Below are positions 38,601-48,520 of a DNA stretch of 64,000 nt, in pieces (within the stretch, counting starts at the first letter, position 1; each line of letters opens with the position of its first letter). A model generated the notes under the pieces. It was not told where the DNA came from, did not search any database, and saw nothing but the letters and a program-made list of their open reading frames with translations. The stretch comes from Gordionus sp. m RMFG-2023 (taxonomy: Eukaryota; Nematomorpha; Gordioida; Chordodea; Parachordodidae): positions 41,682,569 to 41,746,568 of the forward strand of contig NC_088776.1 in assembly GCF_954871325.1 (NCBI RefSeq). Direction: 5' to 3'. A program made the translations under genes and the position numbers.

Positions 38601-39192
38601 ATTTTATATATTATGTCAACAATTGAAATACTGAAAATGATATTAAGGTAATTTTTTCTTTATCTAATACTGGTTAAACTCTATCAGGTACATCTCTAAT
38701 GTAAAATTAATGCTTATAGAATATTTTCTGGAAGTTTACTATTATGTCTAAAAAATCAATACTCATTGATTTAAACTATTCAATAATTTTTTAATGTAAA
38801 TTACCTCCCAAGGTTGATATCCTTCATACAAATGAGTTCGCCCTTGAAAGCATAAAACTTGGTATTTTCCATTAAGAAAACCAATAGTTAATTGATTTAA
38901 ATGTCCATCCACTAATTTTAATATAAATATATATATATAAATCTGTACCTTTAGAAACGGGCATATAAGGTATATCTTTATAAGATATGACAAGTCGCTT
39001 ATTTTTCATTTTTTCATCATCCCCATCCAAAATTTCTGCTATATTTCCTAAGCCTGACCCACAAATTATAGCAATAATCGGTTTGAAAAAAGAATTTGAA
39101 AAATGTTCCTCATATTTTAATTTAATGATCGTTGCTATTTGATTTGCTGATTTCCAGATGGTTTGTTTATTAGGCCTTTCGAAACTGTCCAT
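29616..39192 (-). CDS. Purine nucleoside phosphorylase B (5 exons, 309 aa)
   Basis: Second trimeric-type PNP, on the reverse strand. Exons (5' to 3'): 39192-38949, 38911-38805, 34806-34631, 30538-30348, 29827-29616; junction phases 1, 0, 2, 1, identical to PNP-A, with GT-AG ends. Intron 1 is only 37 bases while introns 2 and 3 are about 4 kb each. Landmarks: IICGSGLGNIAEIL, SYKDIPYMPVSKG, FLNGKYQVLCFQGRTHLYEG, LPVRAMKLMGVET, KSGDVMIIKDHID, NPLIGDND, RFPDLRAP, GPNYETNAEK, ARHCQISVCGLSLITTD and an ADHIEMVLA helix with the conserved His. Odd changes: TNAAGG reads TNCSGC, GMSTVPE reads GASTVSE (human Met219 position is Ala), and the Asn243 position is Thr. No internal stop, so it seems expressed, possibly with altered substrate range or reduced activity. 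Confidence 0.9.
31641..31802 (-). CDS. Unrecognised coding-like fragment in PNP-B intron 3
   Basis: A 53-codon open reverse frame that ends in a stop and has no start codon at its left edge. It reads like real protein: PNPRLLFQDPEKYSNKEKIG, then MLSLPEKQQMKVKDIA, then KYIDNPSLIS. Base composition is less A/T-rich than around it. It lies in the large third intron of PNP-B on the same strand, but PNP does not need it. It may be the last exon of an unknown gene or a transposon scrap. I do not recognise the family. Confidence 0.4.
   Translation of the reverse strand: MQTPNPRLLFQDPEKYSNKEKIGIVSKMLSLPEKQQMKVKDIAKYIDNPSLIS
33691..33913. mobile_element. Palindromic hAT-type MITE in PNP-B intron 3
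   Basis: 223-base member of the tagtgttgttaaac family (left tagttttgttaaacagctcg, right complementary). Its flanks are inverted (aacaaa and tttgtt) and not directly repeated, so it either entered a palindromic site or lost its original duplication. Confidence 0.7.
37108..37245. repeat. Three-unit tandem repeat, about 48-bp unit
   Basis: Unit core gtcagtcataaatgtcaata followed by tcactaaaatat, present three times with a few changes. It lies in PNP-B intron 2. Non-coding. Confidence 0.75.
37290..37535. mobile_element. GC-block family element, degraded copy
   Basis: Contains gggccagcctggg and its rough inverted partner ggcccagtcggactgc, and ends ctgcaggtctatg, similar to the gcaggtctctg terminus at 45801. 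It lies in PNP-B intron 2. The left end is unclear. Confidence 0.4.
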
Positions 39193-39387
39193 TTAACATT
39201 TTAAAGGCCTCCACACAATCTAAAAAAAACCGATATTTATGATTATATTGAAACTATAAAAACAATTAGCAGTCATAAGTCATATCAACTATTAAGACGT
39301 CAAAAAGAACTAACTTGACATTTGACATCTATCGACAGGTTATTAATCATTTAATTAAAAATTAGTAGATTCATTATTTTTTTCCCA
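39193..39387. promoter_or_regulatory. Shared 195-bp divergent promoter region, PNP-B / RMND1
   Basis: The start codons of PNP-B (reverse strand, 39192) and RMND1 (forward, 39388) are separated by 195 bases. The interval must hold both 5' leaders and both core promoters, so it probably acts bidirectionally. No TATA box or known element can be assigned with confidence in such A/T-rich sequence. Confidence 0.55.
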
Positions 39388-42300
39388 ATGCATGCTCTAA
39401 AAAATTTTTTAAATAAGTTTTCATGCCAATTATATTTTTCATATTCTCCTAAATCGTTATTTATAAATCACAATTATTATATAAGATGTTTATCTACATT
39501 ACCTCAGCCAAAAACATTAGACAATTCAGAAGAGTTGAAATTTTGCTTGGATAAATCAAAAATTAAAAGATCATTAAAAAAATCCAAAATTCAAGTTTAT
39601 TTTTTTTTTATCTTTCTAAATTTTTTATAGAGATTAGGCAGAATAAAAGCTTTTGCCACAGCTGATTCATATAATCTACAAAATTTACATAATACATTAA
39701 CACAAAATTCCACATATAATATTAAATTGGCTTCTGATGGTACTTATTTTTAATAAAGTTTATGGATTGTTTATGGTCATCTCATAGATATAGAAGATGT
39801 ATTATATGTTCAATTAACTTCAGATGAAACAAGAGAAAATCCTTCTATATTTTTTTTTGAAGATGGGGTCTCAGTATTTTGGAATATATATGAAAATGAA
39901 GCTTTAATAATTATATATGTATAACTAAACAAGTTTATATAGATTAAACAAATTCTATCCACTCTTAAAAATGTGTCCACAAATGCATATGAATCAAATT
40001 TAATTGAAGAAGAATGTGACACATTAGATTTTTTATTACATGAGTAAACAAAATGTAATTTTAGTTTTATACATAAACATATAGAAATCAGACTAAATTT
40101 CATGATGGAAAAATCTATTTACAATCAAAAAATTCGAACATATTAGAATTGTATACATTTTCTAATTCTTTGGCTCAATCAGGTTTACTAATGAGAGTAT
40201 AATATGATCTAAATAAATTAAATTTTTAGTTAAACTTTCAATATGGGAATCTCGTTTGGATAAATATGGTGCATCACTTGAACAGATTGTTGAGGTATAA
40301 CTTTATACATATGGAATATTTTTAAAACTTAATATTGAATGACTATCATCAAATGAGGGAACTTAACCCTTCATAGCACTATAGCTATGCAGACCCCAGT
40401 TGTTTAATAAACGTTATTGTTAAAAATTCTTTTGATATTCTTGTCTGGATCTTTTAGTAGTTTAATATTTTTAGGTAAGGTATATATGTGCATAAGCATT
40501 TCATGGTTTATAATGATTTTTTTATCTTGGGAACCAGGTATACATGAAATATACAAGAATCTGATTCATATAGAACTCTAAACTTGAATGAACACTTATT
40601 AATATTCATTAAATATAAATGTTATATGAATAATTTTATTATAAATTATAAATGGTGTAATAAATTGGATTTCTTTTATCCAATGACAATTTCCTATAAA
40701 TATCAGTTATTAAAGTATCTAGATACAAGTTTAGGTATGTATCTGTATCTACATCACTATAAAATATATCTCTATCTAGATACTATTTTAGAGGTATCTG
40801 TTTTTAGACACTTTGCAAGATGCATCTTGATATATCTTTATTTATCATATTTGAATGCAAAATTCATTTTATTTTACATGAGCATATAATTTAAATAAAT
40901 ATTTATTAAAAAATATTAATATAATAAAAAAAGATATATAATATTAAATATCAAAACTTATATATATATATAATAAAACTTATATATAGAATAAAATTTA
41001 TATATAAAATAAAACTTATATATAAAATAAAATATTATAATTTTATAATGTATGTTGAAAAACGTACCACTAATGCTCAATTTATTTGCGTTATAAAATA
41101 ATATACAAATCCTTTCTTAGCCATGACGCCCATTAATTATTAAAAACAATACATTTGATTATTTAATTAATTTAATAAATAAATTATAAGTTTAATGTAG
41201 AAATTTTTTTTAAAATAATTGCTTGTTTTTAAGAAGAATTTGTTCAAAAGAACGATAAAAATGAGGGTATTTAGATTTTTTAATATTATTTTATATGGTA
41301 TTCGAATTGAATGAGAGCAAAATATAAAAATATTATTTACATATTTTGTGCTCTCGTAATAGGAGTTTTTGTTCAGGAACCACCCTGTATATAAATAATA
41401 AATTGTATCGGGTTACAGATACATTTTTATGCTTGCATCAGTATCTAGATACGTTTTTAAATGCAGTATCTCTATCTAGATCCATTAAAAATTATCTTTT
41501 AACAACTCTGATAAATATAAAAGGAGTTTAGTAATGTCTATTAAATATTTTATAAAAATTGAAGGTGTTATTTTTAATTCATATATTGGAAAATATTTTT
41601 ATTTTTGCCACCATATCTCAGAAAATATAAATGTTAGGAGGCTACATTTTTGGCTATTTCGTTAAATTCACTTTTCATTACTTGCCAAATTTTAAAAAAT
41701 TTGAAGGGGGTCGCCAACTTGTTGATTTTTCATTGAATAACCTAAATGTATTTCGATATAGTCCAACTTTGTATATAATTGTATGATTTAATTATTTATT
41801 GAACTATATAATGATAAATTCTCTACTTTGAAAAATATCTGTAATTTTAAATCATTTATTAAAAGTTTAAATCTCTGAAAACAAATAAATAATAATTTTT
41901 AATAGATGCCTATATGTATAACTAATCAATTATTTATATACAAACCGATTTTTTTTAAACCCAATTAGGACATGCAATTTAGATCCAAGATTGAAATTAC
42001 AGAAGACAAAGTTCTTAAAAAAGCCGGAGAATTGTTTAAACTCAGGTAATTCCATAATTTTTTGTAGCTATATTTTATATATTAAAGGCATCAGATAAAT
42101 TTGACTTCAGACTTGTTAGATCCTCCCGATTTTTATTGGGACCGAGAAAATCTAGAATGCTTATTCATAAGAACTTGTAATTATTTGAACATTCCAAAAA
42201 GGACGAAAGTATAATCATCGTAATGAATAAATTAGATAAAGAGATAATTATATAAATTTGTAAAATTATATCTCATTATAATAATTTTTTTGCACAAAAA

Positions 42301-42837
42301 CATACACATATTTTTTTAAAAATAACATTTATAGAAGTAATTATAATTGATAAATACTTTTTTAAAAAATGTTTATTAGATCATGAATGAACAATTGAAT
42401 CATTGCTTCGACATAATAAATTTACTCAAAAGTTATTTGAATGATAAACATCACATACGATTAGAGTGGATGATTATTATACTTATTTGCGTCGAGGTAA
42501 TTTGTCATTGGCCACACATATATGAAAAGATAACCATAATTTTCTGTTAAATGGTATCATTATGCAATGCAATTAATTTTTTTAAACATCATTTTTTATT
42601 TTTGATCACTTATATAAAACTCACTTTATCTCCAGAACGAATAAAAAAATACCCACATGTTATTTATTATAAAATATTCTCATTTTAATTCTAATCTTCA
42701 ATAGAAAAAGGGAATTCCAATTTTAATTCTAAATTTATTCATTTTTGGGATTTACCTATAACATTATATTGATTTATTAGGTTATTTTAGGGCTGCTTAC
42801 AACTTATAAGGCATTCGAACCAAAGGATCAAAACTAA
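39388..42837 (+). CDS. RMND1: RMND1 homolog (DUF155), 10 exons, 360 aa
   Basis: RMND1/Sif2-type protein (DUF155); in animals a mitochondrial inner-membrane protein that supports mitochondrial translation. Exons: 39388-39594, 39631-39739, 39788-39918, 39943-40043, 40085-40182, 40230-40294, 41969-42045, 42088-42208, 42380-42496, 42781-42837. All junction phases agree, introns are GT-AG, and the frame runs to TAA at 42835. The N-terminus is basic and Ser/Tyr-rich with YIRCLSTL, fitting a targeting peptide. Family landmarks: [114 protein letters not shown] (start of the C-terminal membrane segment). Introns 1-5 and 7 are only 24-48 bases; intron 6 is 1674 bases and holds a transposon. An aataaa lies at 42884. 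Last exon least certain. Confidence 0.9.
40704..41510. mobile_element. hAT-type element in RMND1 intron 6, perfect 8-bp duplication
   Basis: 807 bases flanked by ataaatat on both sides (40696-40703 and 41511-41518). The ends are inverted (cagttattaaag and the complement of cttttaacaactctg), and the subterminal zones repeat tatctagatac. No transposase is readable. It explains about half of the only long intron of RMND1. Confidence 0.8.
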
Positions 42838-43789
42838 AGCAATTGAAGATGCTAGTTACGTATGAATATATGTGCCTTTTTTAAATAAAAGATTTAAATG
42901 ATAAATTTATAAAAAATATTGTATTTTTTTGTTTGCATTTATAGATGAAATAAATTTTTTTTATTATTTGTATTACTTATGTTTGCCACCACTATTTTTG
43001 GAAAAGGTATCATTCCTTACTGTAATGGTAACTAAAAAACAAAATTTAAAAAAAATATTCTTTTCTTGGGTTGCTCTAGAGTTATACTCGAACATCTACA
43101 AATTTAGAAATAATAATTTATTATATGTGTTTTATTATAGATCCGTTTTATTAAAAAATATATCGAAGACATCCAATTCAGATTTAGGAATTAAAGCAAT
43201 CGATTAAAAAAATACTGCCATGCTTTTTAGAAGTTTTGAATCAAAAATGTCAAAAAATAATAACATAAGGAGCCGCATCTCAAATGATATCTTCTTAATG
43301 AATTTAAAAATTATAAAGCGGGATTCTTAGTGTCCATATGACACATCAATTTTCTTTATTAATCAATAATTCTTATGTTATTATGATTAATAGAATTAAA
43401 AAATAAAATATCAATAAAGAATATTAATCTCATAAACAATTTTAAAAATCCATCAGCTACTTAATCGAGTCAGATCAGATCCAATTATGAATTCGCCTAA
43501 AAAATTCAAAACGAAAAATGTATCAATTACTCGAATAATTCTAAATATCTAAAATTATTTCCACAATATTTACAATACATCTTAATTAAGGGTAGAAAGG
43601 GTATTCTCATCCTTTGCATACATATTTTATCTTTGCTAATAACCAAATTATCTGAAAATATCTTAAATTGTTATTTAATTATAATTTTAAAAAAATCTAC
43701 TCGTTAATTTTATATAAATTATATTTTATTTTTATATGCATAAAAATATTGTTCGATATAAATGATTTATACTTTTTGAAGAAATGATA
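42838..43789. other. RMND1 3' flank, no gene recognised
   Basis: A 92-codon open frame at 42929-43207 is rich in Phe, Tyr, Leu and Lys in the manner of A/T-rich random sequence. It has no motif that I know and is not called. The rest is intergenic. Confidence 0.4.
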
Positions 43790-45370
43790 TGTTAGTATAA
43801 TTAATATGGAAATAGCGATTAGAGATGGCTCTGATATGCACGAAATGAGGTATCTATTGATTTGGCCCCAAAAAGCTCATATTCCTGAGTGGTGTGATCA
43901 TTATCTCAATGGAGAGCTCGGCAAGTCGTGGGCGCTGATGATTAGATCGGCTTTATTGAAGGCTAGATATGTGTTGACGACGGGCGTTAACTGTAATTTA
44001 ATATGACAAGAATAGACTGGACAAGACGAGATGATTTGCTACAACTAGGATTCTGGCTAAAAAGATTCGACCCATCTCAAGATGCTGAATAAGAGTGTAA
44101 TTAATCTGAAAGCGTCTAGGTATATTGCTAGTCTAAAGTGGGTTAAGTTATCGGCTGATACAATTTTGTTGACCATATTTTGAGCTATCAGATATAAAAT
44201 TAAACTAGTAGGGTTCACAACCGATTTTGCTTCAGAAAAAGCGAGCCCCCCTCCTTCCAGAGGGCATCTGTCTAGTTGACCATTTAAAATCGAATAGCCT
44301 GAAAGGATAATGAAAGCTTGGGACTTCTGAGAAATCGCTGACAACTATAGTTGGGTAATCGGCTTAGCCTAGCCGATTTTTTTTTGACTAAGGCGAATTC
44401 TACGCCGATTTTCTTTGGCTAAGCATAAGTCGATTTTATTTTTAGCTAGGCTTTAGCCGATTTTTTTTGAATGAGGCTACGCGGTTTATTTTGGCTAGGG
44501 CTGAACTTAAGCTGATTTTGATTGGCTATGGTTGAGCTTAAGCTGATTTTGATTGGCTATTTTGCCTCACTGTAAATTTTATAATAATTTAATTCAAAAG
44601 GTTGACAATTATCATATTCGTCATTTAGAAAATTCTTTTAATGAAATTAGGTAAAAATGAATATTTAAAATCTGTTTTAGTGGAAACTCAATACAATTTT
44701 CGTTTTCATCATTATTAATTTTCCCAATGTTTTTTATGAAAATTTTAAATCTGTTTTTTTATTAATAATGTAATTCAAAAGGGTGACAATTGTCATATTC
44801 TACATTTTAAAACTTTCTTACCCAAAATAAATCGACTTAGACAAAATAAATCTGCTAAAGCTTAGCCTCAGCTAAAAAAACGGATAATGCTCTTACGTAA
44901 TAACCCTCTATGAACCATCTGATTTGCTAATGACATAAAGTTGGGAAAAAATTTGGCCTACATCAACAGGTTTGGTTACTTCGGAATCTAGTTGCGGAGC
45001 CATAACTAGCGCATATTTTTCGGCTAAGGGGATTTGTCTACCATGTCTAAAATACTTTTCCTCACTGTTGCGGATGCATAGTTCGTCTAACCTTAGTTTA
45101 AAACCTCTCGCGACTGCCCGCATAAAGGAGGATTGTAATGGCCTTATAGTAAGCTTCTTGGCGATGTTTAGCGATGGGAGTTGGTTGCCGAGGTCTGTGT
45201 GTGCTATGACTCATTCCTGAAAAGATACCCCGACGTTCAGAATTGCAGTCAAGCCCATTTGGGGCCAACCAAAATTATCCGATACCGTTAATGAGAGTTT
45301 TGAAGCACCGATAATATACGAAACCTCCTCTTCTGGTGATCTATTTTCCAGGAAACTGTTACTCTTATTT
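43790..45370. pseudogene. Unrecognised coding-like island, split by a repeat
   Basis: Two stretches with clearly higher G+C and protein-like composition flank the repeat at 44345-44890. On the left, the + frame at 43806-44003 holds MRYLLIWPQKAHIPEWCDHY and KSWALMIRSALLKARYVLTT, while the reverse frame at 44344-44057 is also open. On the right, the reverse frame at 45123-44908, extending upstream, holds GFKLRLDELCIRNSEEKYF, QIPLAEKYALVMAPQLDSE and DVGQIFSQLYVISKSD. I cannot name the family or be sure of the strand. It is broken and might be a captured foreign (for example viral) gene fossil or a dead host gene. Neither is shown by the sequence alone. Confidence 0.45.
44345..44890. mobile_element. 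Repeat inserted in the coding-like island
   Basis: Begins near ctatagttgggtaatcggct, a string also found in reverse at 33487-33506. It contains many ggctaagc/ttagccgatttt motifs and two units with gacaattgtcatatt like the minisatellite at 2160-3080. It ends near 44890 with complementary agcctcagct motifs. Terminal repeats and target duplication are not clean. Non-coding. Confidence 0.5.
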
Positions 45371-45574
45371 TACTTCATATTACCATTATATTTCAACTAT
45401 ACCAATCAAAGTAATATTAACTAAAATTAGGGGCGTACTAGAGTTTTGGTACAAATCATTTATCAGCTGTTCTTAAATATGCCATAATCGTCAAAAATTC
45501 TAACAACCTACATTTATCTTAATGAAAAACTTGAAATATTATTTATTAGCAATAAAATATATCATTATTAACAT

Positions 45575-45801
45575 CAGAGACCTGCTGGGCCTTATTTTTA
45601 TTTTTTTTTAAATATACCCGGGCAGGGCCATAAATTTTAAAACCAAATATTTTATACCACCATTATTAGCTACAAGAATAAATATAATATATTTTAAAAA
45701 AATCCGGACCAGATTTGTAAACATAAAACTTGGGCCAGGCCGAGAAAAATGTTTTTTTAATAAAATCAGGGCTCTTCAAATGGTATTTCTGCAGGTCTCT
45801 G
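45575..45801. mobile_element. Short GC-block hAT-type MITE
   Basis: 227 bases with perfect 11-base inverted ends, cagagacctgc and gcaggtctctg. The flanks attaacat and ttaaacat match at 6 of 8 positions, fitting an 8-base duplication. This copy defines both ends of the gagacctgcaga family seen truncated or extended at 13257, 21697 and 35187. Confidence 0.75.
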
Positions 45802-46839
45802 TTAAACATCATTCTTAGAATGTAAAAAAGAATCAATATCTATTCAGTAAAGGATCATGGCGCTTAGGAATTTGGTAAGTCAGATCATGATGCCATATTC
45901 TACAGAATTTATAATTAAATATTTCAACAAAACATATTTATCACATTCAAAAAAGTAATTTAGGACCATTCTTAGTCAACTATATATGTCATTATATCAG
46001 TAATAACTAATAAGAACCATTAATATATCATTTTATATGAATTAGTTAAATTAACTCAAGATATATTTATTTTCAACAAAAATATCCAATTTTAATTTAT
46101 TATTCAAGAAAATACTTATTAATAATATTCAAGGAAATAGTTTAGGATCATTCTTAAACATCTATATATGTAAAATAAGAGATGTGAACTCGGGTCCAGG
46201 TTGCCATGTCTCTCCCCATCAGCGGGAGACTCCCGCAATTTTTTAGTTAACACGCAGGCATCTCTCCCGCAAAACTACCGCAATTTTTTAATTTCTCCCA
46301 CAATTTTTTTTAAAAGTATTTTAACGTTTTTAATATATAAATATTGATTTTGAGAGACATTATTTGATTATTTTTAAAATAAAATATTTATTCGAAAAAC
46401 ATGTCTAGTTTGTAAATTTCTTTCTGTTTTATTTTTATCCAATAATAAATCAACATCATTTTATTCATATAAGTCAGTACAGGGGAGTATATCAACATGA
46501 TTGCAATACAAAAATATTCTCATATGCAACTACATTTGCAGAAATCGTACACATCTATCATGTAGTTCAACATTCACAGAGCTATATCATCACAATGTGG
46601 GTCGAATCTTTTTCTCATGATATTTAACGACTCCAATATAAATGCAAACCTTACTTGTGGCAGAACAAAAATGAGCAAGGCTATCACATGTTTTAGTACC
46701 TAAATCCTAGAGGTCAATTCTATATAATTTGAAAGATGGGCATCCATATGCAATAGATGCATCTAATAAGGGAGATATTAAAACATTAATAAGAACATTT
46801 CAATAAAACTGTTAAAATTATTTCCTCGGATAGTCAAAA

Positions 46840-48520
46840 ATCCAACGATGTAGCTAGCCACATAATGGTAAATATAGCTGATTCAGGGTAATAAGTTGTA
46901 TATCAGCTTTCTGCGCTGATAATGCCTGTGAATTTTGGCAAAAATCAAAGTGTATTTACCGAATTGAGGCAGCACAATAATGAATTAATACTAATTGGCT
47001 GTATATGCCATATATGCTAGTACATAATTCTTGCAAGAAGGCAATGAATGTACTATCTGTGGATGTCGAAATGATTGTGATGAAATGTTTTAACGAATTT
47101 AGTTCATCAACTAAAAGAGTTAATGAATTAAAAGAGTTGGTGAAGTGGTCTGACTTGGAATGGTGTGAGTTGTTTGCGATATATACCTATCAGGTGGTTG
47201 TCATTAATACCTGCCATCGATAGAATTTTAAAATTTTACAAACCCTTAAAAATACTTTTTTAATAAAGATTTTAAAAGCTGCCCTAAAATTTTGAAAAAT
47301 TTTTTCGAGTATGAAATAGCAGAAGCATATTTGGTTCATTTCACATGTAGGAAATCTACTTCATGCAGTTAATATTTAGTTGCAATCAGGATATTCTTTA
47401 TTAATAAAGATTCACAAAATCATGCTACAGCTCTGTTCATCTCTACAGTTAAAAATTGATAATAATTTTTATGGCGCTATTGCTAAAAATGTTATATTAA
47501 ATGTTCAAATAATACTCTAATTAATACATTTTTAAATGAAGCAATTTTTATTAAGACAATTTTATAATATTTACAATTAAAATTTGATTTTAATAATTCT
47601 ATTTATAAATGTATAAATATTATGACCTTGGAACAGAAACCATTAATTGATGGTTTTTATATGGTAATAAATATATTAAAAATACTGTAGACATTAAATG
47701 CCTTGTTTGAGGAGATTGAATTCTCTTTATTTTTAATGATTCGCCAAAATACTTAAAGTTAGATGGTCTAAAGTAGAGGAGAAATAGGTAGAATTTTTGC
47801 GTAATAACGACAAATCCCCATGCTTGGAAAAATATGCGAGTATGTCTTCTCCTTACCTCATTCTAATGCCTCGTCCTAGCGCATTTTTAGCCTGATGAGG
47901 ACTGCCTGGAAAAATGAGAGAAATCGGATTGCTTTAACAACACTAGATGACGAGCTAATGGTTATACAAATATATAATATGTCATTCCCAGGAATTTAAT
48001 AAATATCTCAATAACGATGGTAAACATTTAGTTCTATTATTAAATTTCAAGTAAAATATAATTAAGTTTTAACAATGGCGCCATAAAATTTATTATCAAT
48101 TTTTAACTGTAAAGATGAACACATCTGCAGCATAATTTTGTGAATCTTTGTTAAGATTCTTCTGATTGCAACTACACATTAACAGCATGTAGTAGATTTC
48201 CTACATGTAAAATCATTCCTAAATATACCTCTGCCATTCATTATTGAAAAAATATTTAAAAATTTTAGGACAGCTTTTATAATCTTTATTTAAGAAATAT
48301 TTTTTTTTAAAGGTTTTTAAAATTCTATCGATGGCGGGTATTAGGAACATATCGCAACCAACATTGTGCTGACTCAATTCTGTAAATACACTCTGTTTTT
48401 ACAAATTCACTGATACATTATCAGATCATAAAGCTGACATACAATTTATTGATAATCTCGAATCTGCTATATTTACTATTATATGGTTAGCTATGTCTTT
48501 GGATTTTTCACTATTTGAGG
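46840..48520. repeat. Large inverted duplication of Helitron sequence
   Basis: Sequence at about 46845-47510 reappears reversed at about 48520-48050: for example cctgccatcgatagaatttt against the complement of aaaattctatcgatggcggg, tgtaggaaatctact in both, and ttaaaaattgataataa in both. The arms are around 300-470 bases of alignable sequence; the left arm has an extra segment of about 200 bases (46985-47190). The spacer is about 540 bases. The outer part of the right arm is continuous with the Helitron A protein frame, so the left arm is probably a reversed copy of Helitron 5' coding sequence. Confidence 0.7.

Noticed and set aside
39810-40103. 97-codon reverse frame
   Set aside because: Antisense shadow of RMND1 exons 3-5.
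42929-43207. 92-codon frame after RMND1
   Set aside because: Composition is that of A/T-rich random sequence (Phe/Tyr/Leu/Lys), with no motif and no plausible splice links.
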